Assembly (NCBI GenBank): GCA_035395685.1
Contig: DAOPBR010000023.1
Location: forward strand, 1-43,224
Origin: JAKJGA01 sp029554345
GTDB lineage: Bacteria > Spirochaetota > UBA4802 > JAFGJZ01
Length of the DNA stretch: 43,224 nucleotides
Direction of reading: 5' to 3'
The notes below the pieces were generated by a model. The model was not told the DNA's origin. It did no database searches and saw nothing but the letters and a program-made list of their open reading frames with translations. This document shows, one piece after another, positions 1 through 9,186 of the stretch. Position 1 is the first letter of the stretch; the number at the start of each line of letters is the position of its first letter. A program made the position numbers and the translations under genes.

Positions 1-5
1 GCCGT

Positions 6-185
6 GTGCTCACGATGAGCACGAGCGAGGCGGCAACACGATGTTGAAAGCCGCCAAGGATGAAGCCCGATCCCTTTTGATCTTCTGCATGAGACCATTC
101 AAAAAACGAATCTATAAGGCGAAGCCTTATGTGGTTGCCCAACTCATGGGCAGAAAGTGAACGGTTATCAAAGGCGGAGCCTTTG
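6..185. repeat. Micro-hairpin island, left copy
   Basis: Five or more perfect short inverted repeats with tiny loops lie end to end. They are GTGCTCA/TGAGCAC (6-12/16-22, loop CGA); CAACA/TGTTG (34-38/42-46, loop CGA) inside GGCGG/CCGCC (29-33/51-55); ATAAGGC/GCCTTAT (114-120/124-130, loop GAA); TGCCCA/TGGGCA (136-141/147-152); and CAAAGGC/GCCTTTG (169-175/179-185, loop GGA). No convincing ORF overlaps. The same style and partly the same sequence recur at 33943-34620. The function is unknown; it could be a dispersed non-coding repeat, or structured RNA if transcribed. Confidence 0.75.
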
Positions 186-246
186 AAGCCCGCCCGGCTC
201 TAGGGCATCGCGCATATAATTATTTCCAATATTCCCCTGAATTAAT

Positions 247-275
247 TTGCCTTTCATTAAATTATGAGATATAAT
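247..275 (+). promoter_or_regulatory. Sigma-70-type promoter for the LruC lipoprotein gene
   Basis: A -35 box TTGCCT (247-252) and a perfect -10 box TATAAT (270-275) are separated by 17 nt. They lie about 60 nt upstream of the ATG at 338, which has a strong Shine-Dalgarno AAGGAGGA at 327-334. The intact expression signals matter because the reading frame they serve is interrupted by a stop at codon 30. Confidence 0.7.
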
Positions 276-337
276 AAATCATCATGCATGGCATGTTTTC
301 TGCAATCCATCTATTGTGCATTATCCAAGGAGGATTT

Positions 338-2074
338 ATGAAATTATTTAAATCATTGCTTGTTACGATTACACTTTTATCTATATTCTCGTGCGCGGGG
401 GGTTCCTCCGGATCAGCAGGATCATAGATTCTGCCTCAGGATGAAGAAACGGCATCCCAGACAATTGGAGATACTCCTGCAGCTGCAACGGAAAATCCCG
501 TAACGATTCCATCTGCAGACGAAAGCACTTATAACGCCGCAGTTCCGGAAAATGAAACTACCGCAGATTCATCCAAGGAGTCAGATACTGCCGATTCAAC
601 TAAGGAATCGAATGCAGCAGACGAAAACAAAACAAACAACGCAAAACAGGACACCACTGTGCCGGGGAATAATGATTCAGGAACAGGTTCCGACAGCAAA
701 ACAGCGGACAATATTTCTCCTGACAACAATGAAACAGCATCAGACAAAACAGAATCCGCAGCGTCTGAAAACAAGAGTACTGAGTCTGCAGCAAATACCG
801 AAACCGTAATTGCTTCTGACGATGAAATCTCCGTCGATGACGATGAGGAAACAGCTGATACAGCATCTACGGCAGATGAGAAAGCGTTTAATTTCGCCAC
901 CAGCATCGAACTTCCTGCTCATATTGAATTCAAGGACAAGGCAACAGGCAAAGCGATTAAAGGTGTTGAAATTTCAGTATACGATCCGGAAAATGAAAAA
1001 GTTCTCGCAACAGCTTTCTCCGACAGCAAGGGAATTTCCGAATTCATTATAACCGGGCAGTATACCGGTTCCCGGATAGAAATCGTTTTCAGAAAAGACA
1101 ACTATACTCCAATTAGAGGATATTATATTGAAAGCAACGATATAGCATCAATTTCCGAACTTGTACGCACGATTGAACTTAATCCGATTGCTTCTGAATC
1201 CGGGAAAGCAAAAGACGGCGGATCGATAATTGCGGATAAAGACGGAGACGGAATTGCTGACGAGAACGACGAGTTCCCGGCCGACAAATCAATCGCGAAA
1301 GTTGAGAAGCACTCCTACATACTCGCCTTTGAAGACCGCTATCCCGGCATCGGCGATGCGGATTTCAACGATGCAGTCATCAAGTATGACATAAATGAAT
1401 TCATTTCATCAGAAAATACAGTACCGAAAATCGTAATTCGTTCTCAGGTTCTTGCAGCCGGAACTAACAAGAGCGCCGTATTCGCAGTCAACGTCTCCGG
1501 AAAGAGTTATACACTTATAGAAAATCTTAAAGCAGATATAGCTGACGGCTGGAATACCCGCTCGAACGACAAGTACCTTCCGGGTAAAGTCAACGAAATG
1601 GTAATCGAATTCAGCAAGCCTCTTGAGAGAAAAACAATCGGAGCTGTTCCATATGACCCTTATCTTATTGCAAACGGCGCACATCATGCAAAAAAAGGAA
1701 AAATCAAGTCGGCAAACGAGATACACCTTAGTTTCGTAAAAACTCCGTATAAGAAAACCCGTTTTGCAAAAAACGGTCTCACTTACGCGCTCCTTCTTCC
1801 TTCTGACTGGGTATGGCCGGCCGAAAAAGTGGGCGGCATTTTCAGAGCGTATCCGGATTTTGTAAAATGGTACAAATCAGGCGGAAAAACAAATACCGAC
1901 TGGTATAAAAGTTATGATTCGGAACGGATTTTCAAACAAGCCGTATCGACATCATCTATCGCAGGATACATTATGGATAATAAGCTGATGAGCACTTCTG
2001 TACTCATCCTCCTGATCGTCATGTTCGCCGGAATGATAGTTCTTGTAAGACATTATAGACTGAAGCGCAACTAG
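338..2074 (+). pseudogene. LruC-domain lipoprotein interrupted by an in-frame TAG
   Basis: The ATG at 338 opens a lipoprotein signal peptide (MKLFKSLLVTITLL, lipobox near IFSC19). An in-frame TAG occurs at codon 30 (425-427), after which the same frame stays open for 548 codons to the TAG at 2072. The body has an acidic Ser/Thr/Asn-rich linker, a carboxypeptidase-like beta-sandwich region (KGVEISVYDPE), a calcium-binding type-3-like repeat (DKDGDGIADENDEFP) followed by the LruC/DUF4842 signature FEDRYPGIGDADFND, and a C-terminal hydrophobic segment with a basic tail. A GTG at 659 could restart translation but has no Shine-Dalgarno and would lose the export signal. Possible explanations are a nonsense mutation, suppression or a sequencing error. 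LruC proteins are outer-envelope proteins of unclear role. Confidence 0.75.
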
Positions 2075-2096
2075 AATAACAACAATTCAATGAACT

Positions 2097-2131
2097 AAAA
2101 CAAAAGCACCGCTAACAGGTGCTTTTGTTTT
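2097..2131 (+). terminator. Intrinsic terminator after the LruC gene
   Basis: A 14-bp perfect stem (AAAACAAAAGCACC pairing with its complement, 7-nt loop GCTAACA) ends in a T-rich strand 22 nt after the stop codon. The symmetric A/T tails would allow it to work in both directions. Confidence 0.85.
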
Positions 2132-2211
2132 AGCTACAATAAACAATTATGTTCACTCATCTAAAAATGTGTTGAGTTTTCATCAAGTTCCGGATTATTT
2201 ATTCATATATT

Positions 2212-3930
2212 ATGAATATCGGCAATACATTAAAAATAATACTATCGGCCGTTCCAGCGGCATTATTCCTATATCTTTACTGTAGAAGAATCGGCGAAAA
2301 AAAACATTTCCCGATTTACGCGGAGTCTTTCCTTCACGGTGTGTTCGTATCATTAATCGTACTTCTTTTCAACAGTTTCACCCACGAAATAACCGTTTCG
2401 GCTCCTCTAATTGTCCGCAGTTTCGCACTTGCCGCTTTCATTGAAAAAATCACCGCACTTATTTCGATTTACATACTCATTCGCGGCAGCCGCAAACTGT
2501 CAATAAAACAGGGCATCTGCATAGGTATCATATTCGGTGCCGCATTCGGTTTCGTCGAGAACATTCAGTATTCGATCGCATACAGCGCGGATATTCTTTT
2601 ACAGCGTATGTTTTTTTCAGTACCCATGCACATCATCACATGCGGCATCATCGGATATTTTCTTTCATTGAAACGCATTCACTCAAAACGCCGGAACAGA
2701 CTCAAACTGCTAACAGCGGCAGTTCTCATCCCGGTTTTTCTTCACGGTTTATTCGACTATGTGCTCTTTAAGGGTCTTCATGAAGAAATAACAACTCCCC
2801 TCATGATTACCGTAATGATCATTATTCTCGAATGGATGATATCAATGGCAGTGACAATTCCATCGGCAATTACTCTCGCGGATAAAAAACTTGCATATGA
2901 AGAATGGTCGGTAATAACGCGGCATCAAAGGCATGAAAAATGGATAACCCGCACAATGGGAAAATCAGATGACAGCTATACCGGATTTCTCAGATTCGGA
3001 AGCGGAATATCCGATGTCATCATCGCCGTAGTACTGATAGCATCTGCAGCAGTATTCATGGTCAAAGCCGACAGAATAACAGTGCTCTCTTCATTGCGCC
3101 TCGATCCCCGGGTTGTCGTAATGCTCTTCGTTTCATTTCCTCTGATGATAGCACTCGCATTCCTTATCAAAGGGATCATCAATCCTAAATACTTTACTGA
3201 CGGTTTGCTTCGAATACCGGTAATAGCAAACGCAGTCATATATCCTTACAGCGATGACGAAGAAACCTTTATAACATATGACATTACCTATGATCTTGTA
3301 TTTCTCAAAACATATGATTTTCCGGAAACTGAAGTATTCGACATGATGTTTGAAGCCGCTCACACCCTTTCTCCGATCATCACCGTAAAGAAGCGATGGG
3401 AGAACCGCTCAAACCCTTCCTATCCGTTCGGCGTCCTTGTAACTCCCGTATCGGGAACTGAATCCGCCCGAATGAAGTTATTCATTCGCCGATATCTACG
3501 TATAAAATACCTCAACGGCATTTTGTACGGACTCGGTGTTCCGGGCCGTGAAAGAATAAAGAGGCATTTCATTCGAACAGACTCCGTGATGAAGCAGAGA
3601 ATCTGTTTTGAAAAAGGATCTCATATTTATAAAAAAGGAGATACGGCAAAGTACTTCTTCTGCATTCAAAGCGGAAAAGTTAAAATCTGTTTTGATTCCG
3701 GTGAACGCGAAATCAATTACATATTGAAACGCGGAGAATATTTAGGGGAATCCGATGTCATAGGAGAGAGAATCCGCAAACATACTGCAATCGCCGAGAG
3801 TGATTGTGAACTCCTGGCTGCGGATTTATCGGAAATCAAAACACTCGTAGAAAACGACCCTCATTTTTCATACCTTGTAATCCTTTCGCTTTCACGTATA
3901 ATTAAACTCTTCGAGGACGAAGAAAAATAA
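2212..3930 (+). CDS. PrsW-type intramembrane protease fused to a cyclic-nucleotide-binding domain
   Basis: The 572-aa membrane protein has about seven hydrophobic helices in its first 245 residues with PrsW-like (CPBP superfamily) motifs: FIEK (76-79, in place of EExxK), FVEN (114-117), MH (139-140) and HGLFD (178-182). PrsW proteases cut anti-sigma factors or other membrane proteins within the bilayer. Two further TM segments (about 260-280 and 298-322) precede a soluble middle domain that I do not recognise. The C-terminus (about 463-572) is a cNMP/CRP-type domain (FEKGSHIYKKGDTAKYFF, SGKVKICF, RGEYLGESDVIGE). By inference, ligand binding could gate proteolysis. No substrate gene is adjacent. 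The start ATG has no clear Shine-Dalgarno. Confidence 0.75.
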   Translation: MNIGNTLKIILSAVPAALFLYLYCRRIGEKKHFPIYAESFLHGVFVSLIVLLFNSFTHEITVSAPLIVRSFALAAFIEKITALISIYILIRGSRKLSIKQGICIGIIFGAAFGFVENIQYSIAYSADILLQRMFFSVPMHIITCGIIGYFLSLKRIHSKRRNRLKLLTAAVLIPVFLHGLFDYVLFKGLHEEITTPLMITVMIIILEWMISMAVTIPSAITLADKKLAYEEWSVITRHQRHEKWITRTMGKSDDSYTGFLRFGSGISDVIIAVVLIASAAVFMVKADRITVLSSLRLDPRVVVMLFVSFPLMIALAFLIKGIINPKYFTDGLLRIPVIANAVIYPYSDDEETFITYDITYDLVFLKTYDFPETEVFDMMFEAAHTLSPIITVKKRWENRSNPSYPFGVLVTPVSGTESARMKLFIRRYLRIKYLNGILYGLGVPGRERIKRHFIRTDSVMKQRICFEKGSHIYKKGDTAKYFFCIQSGKVKICFDSGEREINYILKRGEYLGESDVIGERIRKHTAIAESDCELLAADLSEIKTLVENDPHFSYLVILSLSRIIKLFEDEEK

Positions 3931-4103
3931 GTGTTTAAATATATCACAATATCAACGAATCCGGCTGGACGGTTCTTTTTATTCGGTTATTTCAAAAAAT
4001 CATTCATACGAAAATTAGTTTGACTTTTTTTATAAAAAAAGTAACTCTCTTGATGTTTGGTTTACTAATCAAATAACCGTAAAGGTTAATTTCAGGAGGA
4101 AAA

Positions 4104-4559
4104 ATGAAAAAAATATCATTTTCAGCACTAGCTTTGGTTTTCACTCTAAGCGTTTTCGCTGCATGTGGTCCAAGACAGGGCGGTCAGGTTAAAGGTGATT
4201 CTTACGTAAGCGAAGGATGGGTTAACGACAACACTTTCCGTGTAATCGCTACAGGAACTCCTAAAGCCACTCTTACAAACAAAATTCAGAGAAGAGGAAC
4301 TGCGAAAGAAACTGCTATAATTATGGCAGAAAAAAGAGTAATCGAAAAATTCGTAGGTGCACGTGTTGAAGGTGCTGCCGGCGCTGCTGATTACGCTTCT
4401 ACAGGCGTTGCAGTTTCTAAAGAATTCAAAGGTCTTGTTAAAGGCGGAACAATCGTAAAAGAAACTTATGATGATGATGACAACTGTGAAATCATCTATC
4501 AGGTAGAAAAGAAAGGACTCAAAAAAGAAGTTATGGGCGGAGCTACTGCCGTAGATTAA
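4104..4559 (+). CDS. LPP20-like lipoprotein
   Basis: A 151-aa protein with a lipoprotein signal (MKKISFSALALVFTLSVFAAC, Cys21) and an LPP20-like body: a glycine-rich entry (SEGWVNDNTFRVIATGTPK), an Ala-rich helix (KETAIIMAEKRVIEKFVGARVEG) and a final strand (CEIIYQVEKKGLKKEV). Such domains occur in small outer-membrane-anchored lipoproteins of several diderm phyla; the molecular role is unsettled. A strong Shine-Dalgarno (AGGAGG, 4094-4099) fixes the start. Codon use (frequent GTT, GCT, AAA, CGT) hints at high expression. It is monocistronic, with its own terminator. Confidence 0.75.
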   Translation: MKKISFSALALVFTLSVFAACGPRQGGQVKGDSYVSEGWVNDNTFRVIATGTPKATLTNKIQRRGTAKETAIIMAEKRVIEKFVGARVEGAAGAADYASTGVAVSKEFKGLVKGGTIVKETYDDDDNCEIIYQVEKKGLKKEVMGGATAVD

Positions 4560-4574
4560 TTTTTGATTTGTCAT

Positions 4575-4606
4575 AAAAAAGGCTGTCTTCGGGCAGCCTT
4601 TTTTAT
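4575..4606 (+). terminator. Intrinsic terminator of the LPP20-like gene
   Basis: The stem AAGGCTG/CAGCCTT with a short loop containing TCTTCGG is followed by a run of six T, 16 nt after the stop codon. Confidence 0.9.
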
Positions 4607-4657
4607 TTTCATTTCGAAGAGACCCTAATTCAAGAAATATGTTATGCTAGGTTTTCA

Positions 4658-5011
4658 ATGAGTGATTATACGGAAAAACCGGTTCTTGATACTAAATCAG
4701 TTTTAGACCGCATAGGCGGCGACGAACTCCGCCTCAAACAATTATATTCGTTTTCTATTCACGAAATCCGCACATGGAATGATAAAATTTCCGAGAGTCT
4801 CAAATCGTTAAATTACGATGAAATAAGGAAAACTGTTCACGGCATTAAAGGCTCATCAGCAACTATAGGTGCCGAAAGATGCCGCAGTCTTTTTGCAGAA
4901 GCCGAGATCCTCATTTTAAACAATCAGAAAAAAGAAGCTTTAGAATTACTTAAAAAAAGTTACGGCGAAATCGAAAACCTCATCAAAGAAATCAGCGGCA
5001 ATTATTGCTAA
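4658..5011 (+). CDS. Histidine phosphotransfer (Hpt) domain protein
   Basis: A 117-aa single-domain protein with the Hpt signature HGIKGSSATIGA, placing the phospho-accepting histidine at residue 61 in the usual four-helix bundle. Free-standing Hpt proteins relay phosphate between receiver domains and hybrid kinases. A hybrid kinase lies at 19916-21727, but a link is only a guess. The gene ends by overlapping the convergent radical-SAM gene by 4 bp (5008-5011), so no terminator fits between them. Confidence 0.85.
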   Translation: MSDYTEKPVLDTKSVLDRIGGDELRLKQLYSFSIHEIRTWNDKISESLKSLNYDEIRKTVHGIKGSSATIGAERCRSLFAEAEILILNNQKKEALELLKKSYGEIENLIKEISGNYC

Positions 5012-6636
5012 AGGATATTAAGCAGCCTGTCTTTATAAAGCACTATAATTTCATTCCGTCCGCAAAGGGTTTTTGGAAAATCCGGACTTCTCGGTGAAAA
5101 AAATAAAAACTTCGAATATTCTTTCGGAGCAATTCCTTTCAGGCAAGACGAATCAGCAGAGTTTGATTTTAGAAACCCAAGGCATTTATGCTTGAACATT
5201 TCGTATTCCGGGAATAAAAAAAACGGATACGCACCCGGCACTTTAGATGTCACAAAGTCATAGCAGAGATAATCAGAAAGAAGCTGAACATCTAATAATT
5301 TACTCCGGGAATAATTTAACAGAAAAAAAGAAACATCTTTCCAGTTCTTTGTCTTTATGTCGAATCCGGATTCCGCCGCATAGCACAGCAAAGATTCCAG
5401 CAGATCAAAAAGCGTTTCTTTTGAAGATAGGTAATCAATAGTTTTCCGGAAATTAGAAGAATTATAAACAGAATCAAGTATTGAATCGATCTCATGCAGT
5501 TTGGACAATTCGGCAAATGAAATATTATTCGTTTCGATTACTTCATACGGAGGAGAACAAAAATGCTTTATTCCGAAAATTTTTTTTTGTGATTCAATTT
5601 TTGTACCCGGAAGTATTTTAAGAAAACCAAGCTGAATCTTATCGGGCGCGGCAGATGCAAGAAGATTAAATGTTTTTTTGAATGATTGATAATCTTCAAA
5701 TGGAAGCCCTGCAATTAAATCGGCATGAACATGAAACTTTTTCAAATCCGAAATGCGCCTGATCTTGTCTGCCGAGTTTTCTGCGTTTTGATATCTGTTA
5801 ACTGCTCCAAGAGTTTCGGCATTGGCGCTTTGAAATCCTATCTCAAACCTTAGCCTTCCGGATGGTACATCTTTGAGAACTTCAATAAATTCATCGCTGA
5901 TAAATTCGGGATGAAGCTCAAGATGAAACACCGTTTCAGTTTCAAGAAGCGAGATATGACGAATAATTTCAACCGCTCTTTTATTGTCATAATTAAATGT
6001 CCGGTCAACGAATTTGACAACCGAACATCCGCTTTTTGAGAGAACGGATATTTCATCTTTAACCCGCTCTATATTTCTTAGATCAATTTTACATGGATAT
6101 GATGACGAAAGACAATACGAACACGAGAAAGCGCAACCTCGAGACGATTCATAATATAGTATTTTATTTTCAGCTGATGACAGTTCTTCATCCGTATACG
6201 GAAACGGTATCTCGTCAAACGGCGGATTCGGTTCAGATATTATTTTCTCTTCATTCTTACAATTTGAATCAATAATTTTTCTAACAGATTCTTCTCCGGC
6301 ATGAGCAATGACTGTTATTTCAGGGAAACTTCGAATCCACTCTTCAGAATTAAAACTGACTTCCGGTCCGCCGAGATAAATTCTGCATTTTATCAAAGAG
6401 GTTATTTCACCCAGCATAATTTTTACTAAAGACGAATTCCATATATAAACGGAAATAAAAAGCGCATCAGGTGAATGCTCATAGACGGTTTTAACAATTT
6501 CACGCAAGGGTGTGTTTATGGTGAGTTCTTCGAGAACAACTTCAGCCTCAGTTTTTTTTAAATATTGCCTGAGATAGCGGAGAGCCAAGTTTGAATGATA
6601 GTATCTGGCATTTAAAGCCATGAACATAAATTTCAT
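5008..6636 (-). CDS. B12-binding-domain radical SAM protein
   Basis: A 542-aa protein of the class-B type: an N-terminal cobalamin-binding Rossmann region (about 1-135, with SPDALFISVYIW and IYLGGPEVSF), then a radical SAM barrel with CxxxCxxC at C168, C172 and C175 (RGCAFSCSYC), EIGFQSANAETL and LPGT motifs, and a DUF4080-like C-terminus. These enzymes use SAM and a 4Fe-4S cluster for radical chemistry, often methylation; the substrate cannot be read from sequence. The start ATG at 6636 fits the family N-terminus (MKFMFMALNARYYHSNLALRYLR). The stop codon is TAG, which shows TAG is used as a terminator in this genome. Confidence 0.85.
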   Translation of the reverse strand: MKFMFMALNARYYHSNLALRYLRQYLKKTEAEVVLEELTINTPLREIVKTVYEHSPDALFISVYIWNSSLVKIMLGEITSLIKCRIYLGGPEVSFNSEEWIRSFPEITVIAHAGEESVRKIIDSNCKNEEKIISEPNPPFDEIPFPYTDEELSSAENKILYYESSRGCAFSCSYCLSSSYPCKIDLRNIERVKDEISVLSKSGCSVVKFVDRTFNYDNKRAVEIIRHISLLETETVFHLELHPEFISDEFIEVLKDVPSGRLRFEIGFQSANAETLGAVNRYQNAENSADKIRRISDLKKFHVHADLIAGLPFEDYQSFKKTFNLLASAAPDKIQLGFLKILPGTKIESQKKIFGIKHFCSPPYEVIETNNISFAELSKLHEIDSILDSVYNSSNFRKTIDYLSSKETLFDLLESLLCYAAESGFDIKTKNWKDVSFFLLNYSRSKLLDVQLLSDYLCYDFVTSKVPGAYPFFLFPEYEMFKHKCLGFLKSNSADSSCLKGIAPKEYSKFLFFSPRSPDFPKTLCGRNEIIVLYKDRLLNIL

Positions 6637-6704
6637 TTATTCAGCACTTTTCCGTCATCGGAAAATAGGCGATGATAATTCTAAAAATTAACAACACTAT
6701 ATGA

Positions 6705-8393
6705 TTATGAATATTTCTCATTAAACATTTCTTCATTCATAATCGTATAAGAATAACCCTGTTCAGTCAGAAAAAGCTGGCGGTTATGCGCAAATTTTTC
6801 TTCGGCGCTCTGGGTCGTTATAACCGTATAAAAATGAGCAATATTCTCGTCCTTCTTCGGACGCAAAACACGCCCAAGGCGCTGGGCTTCTTCCTGTCTT
6901 GAACCGAATGTGCCGGAAATCTGTATAGCTACATTCGCGTCAGGAAGATCGATTGAAAAATTGGCGACTTTAGAAACAATCAGAGCTTTAATTTCACCCG
7001 ATCTGAAACGGGCATAAAGCTGTTCTCTTTCCGGAGTCGGCGTACTTCCAGTAATCAGCGGAAGCTTAAACTTTCTCGCCATCTCCGTAAGCTGGGAAAT
7101 ATACTGACCAATAATCAAGATACTCGAATTTGAATGATAGTGAAGAAGTTTATAAACTATATCCGTCTTCTTATCATTCTCTGAAGCTATACGGAATTTC
7201 TCTCTTTCTTTTGCAACAGAATACATGTATCTTGTACTGTCCGGAAGAGTTATTCTAATTTCAATACATTCCGCCTTGGCGATCCATTTTGTTTTTTCTA
7301 GAATTTTCCACGGAATATCAAACTTTTTCGGTCCGATAAGCGAGAAAACGTCGGTCTCCATCCCGTCTTCGCGTACAAGAGTTGCGGTAAGACCGAGACG
7401 GCGCTTTGATTGAATTTCTGAAGTCATTCTGAAAACAGGCGCAGGAAGAAGATGAACTTCATCATATATAATGAGTCCCCAGTTTTTAGAACCGAAAATT
7501 CCAAAATGAGTAAATCCTGTTTCTTTTTTCTTTCTGTATGTAAGAATATTATAAGTCGCAATCGTTATAGGCTTTATCTCTTTTTTATCGCCAGAAAATT
7601 CGCCTATCTGATCAGGCGATATCGTAGTCTTGTCGATAATTTCATCACGCCACTGACGAAGTGCGACAGTGTTAGTCACGAGAATGAGAGTTTCTGTCTG
7701 CATGCGCGTTATCGCGCCGATTCCGACAATAGTCTTGCCTGATCCGCACGGAAGAACGATTACACCGCTTCCGCCCTGCTGTGTTCCGGAACAATAAAAC
7801 GCATTAACCGCACTTTCCTGATAATCTCTCATATCAAAATCTCTGCCGGAAAGAGCTATGTCTCTCTTTCCTATTTCAAGCGGATCCCCGTTTTCATAAC
7901 CGGCCAAATCCTCAACCGGAAAGCCGATTTTAATCAATGCCTGCTTCAAGTGACCGCGGAGTTCCGGTTTTACATAAATCGCGTTTTTTCCGGCGTAAGA
8001 ATCAACAAACTGGTCTATTCGTTTATTATGAGATATTTCTTCAAGAATCATGGAATCTTTTGATTTCAATATCAGCTTATCGCCTTCTTTTTCAAGATAA
8101 AGAAGACCATAACGCATCATCTGTTCCGTAACAGAAGCCACAACGGTCTGGGGAACTTCATAACGTGAATACTTACGGAGTGTATCGATTATTTCGTTTC
8201 TGGTGTGACCGATGCTGGCGGCATTCCAAAGAGAAAGAGCTGTTATTCGGTACGTATGAATGTGTTCAGGTGATTTTTCAAGCTCTGCGAAAGGCGATAT
8301 CGCATCTCTGGCCTGTTCATAATCTGCATTATTTACTTCAAGAAGTATAGTGTTGTCACTTTGTACAATTGCGGGTTTTGACGTTTTTTCCAT
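6705..8393 (-). CDS. XPB/Rad25-type superfamily 2 DNA helicase
   Basis: The protein closely follows the bacterial XPB helicase layout: an N-terminal damage-recognition-like region (AIVQSDNTILLEV, FAELEKSPEHIHTYRIT), Walker A LPCGSGKT (214-221), DEVH (311-314), SKRRLGLTATL, KVANFSIDLP and QEEAQRLGRVLRPK. It should be an ATP-dependent 3'-5' DNA translocase in repair or transcription-linked repair. I chose the ATG at 8393 (562 aa) because family similarity begins there. A GTG at 8465 would add 24 residues and overlap the upstream glycosyltransferase by 29 bp. Neither start has a strong Shine-Dalgarno. Confidence 0.9.
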   Translation of the reverse strand: MEKTSKPAIVQSDNTILLEVNNADYEQARDAISPFAELEKSPEHIHTYRITALSLWNAASIGHTRNEIIDTLRKYSRYEVPQTVVASVTEQMMRYGLLYLEKEGDKLILKSKDSMILEEISHNKRIDQFVDSYAGKNAIYVKPELRGHLKQALIKIGFPVEDLAGYENGDPLEIGKRDIALSGRDFDMRDYQESAVNAFYCSGTQQGGSGVIVLPCGSGKTIVGIGAITRMQTETLILVTNTVALRQWRDEIIDKTTISPDQIGEFSGDKKEIKPITIATYNILTYRKKKETGFTHFGIFGSKNWGLIIYDEVHLLPAPVFRMTSEIQSKRRLGLTATLVREDGMETDVFSLIGPKKFDIPWKILEKTKWIAKAECIEIRITLPDSTRYMYSVAKEREKFRIASENDKKTDIVYKLLHYHSNSSILIIGQYISQLTEMARKFKLPLITGSTPTPEREQLYARFRSGEIKALIVSKVANFSIDLPDANVAIQISGTFGSRQEEAQRLGRVLRPKKDENIAHFYTVITTQSAEEKFAHNRQLFLTEQGYSYTIMNEEMFNEKYS

Positions 8394-8436
8394 ATCTAAT
8401 GCGAAAAGTAAGAACGGAAACTGAGCTGTCAACCAC

Positions 8437-9117
8437 TTATTCGACCGGGTATAAAAGAATTTCACCTTCTATAAACGCGATATAATGCTCCAGATCGTTC
8501 TCAAGCTGTTCAGCATCAGTTAGAGATTGGCAGGCAATTTCATCAAAATATTCTTCCTTGTAGACGATTTTAAAATGTGCCGATTGAATCCAAAGCTGAA
8601 GAAGCAAAGATTCATCAAATTCTTCAAGAATCATGTTTTTTAAAATTTCAGACTTAAAACCCTTAAAAGGTGAAAAAGGATCTGCTATATTAATTTCTGC
8701 CGAACTGTTGAGTTTTGCCGTTACGGAATCAGACAGATTAAATACAGCATATTCGCCGTCTTCTTCTCTCATTCTTTTTCTGCTTAAACTTACAAATTGC
8801 GATTCGTTTAATAGTGAAATTATTTTTTCGGCAGCAGCACAGAACTTAGGGTGAGACAAATCAGAAAAAATTAATTCATCATAATTATTTTCGGCAAAAC
8901 TAACTGCGCTCTGAAAGCACCCGCCGTAACCGAGCGGAACTTCATGAGAAATCAGATATATTCTTCCGCCTGTTTTTATTTTTGAAGCTGTAGAATCCGA
9001 TGAACCGTCATCAACGAAAAGAATGTCAGCATCCAGATTCATAAGCTCAATTTCGTCGAGCTTTTGCGAAATAATATTTTCTTTTTCATAAAACGGAAGA
9101 ACCAGAAGTCTCTTCAT
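8437..9117 (-). CDS. Family 2 glycosyltransferase
   Basis: A 226-aa protein beginning MKRLLVLPFYEKENI with the GT-A signature DADILFVDDGSSDST and a later glycine-rich acceptor segment (EVPLGYGGCFQSAV). It resembles the catalytic domain of dolichol-phosphate-mannose-synthase-like GT2 enzymes, though short and without a membrane tail. The ATG at 9117 is preferred over an upstream in-frame start (9237) because GAGGAAAA lies just before it and the family motif starts there. The reduced DxD-like region (FSDLSHP) may affect donor choice. It is divergent from the DHH gene at 9187. Confidence 0.75.
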   Translation of the reverse strand: MKRLLVLPFYEKENIISQKLDEIELMNLDADILFVDDGSSDSTASKIKTGGRIYLISHEVPLGYGGCFQSAVSFAENNYDELIFSDLSHPKFCAAAEKIISLLNESQFVSLSRKRMREEDGEYAVFNLSDSVTAKLNSSAEINIADPFSPFKGFKSEILKNMILEEFDESLLLQLWIQSAHFKIVYKEEYFDEIACQSLTDAEQLENDLEHYIAFIEGEILLYPVE

Positions 9118-9186
9118 GTATTTTTCCTCGAAGGTAATAGAATTGACAATTTGCGCACTATGTGTTCTGTTAACAGCAGAAACAAA

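Noticed and set aside
659..2074. GTG at 659 as the true start of the LruC gene
   Set aside because: The same frame has a strong promoter, Shine-Dalgarno and lipoprotein signal from 338, and the region 428-658 is open and of matching composition. GTG 659 has no Shine-Dalgarno.
338..2074. Genome-wide reassignment of TAG to an amino acid
   Set aside because: recN (22980-22982) and the radical SAM gene (5008-5010) end with TAG at normal family lengths, so TAG works as a stop.
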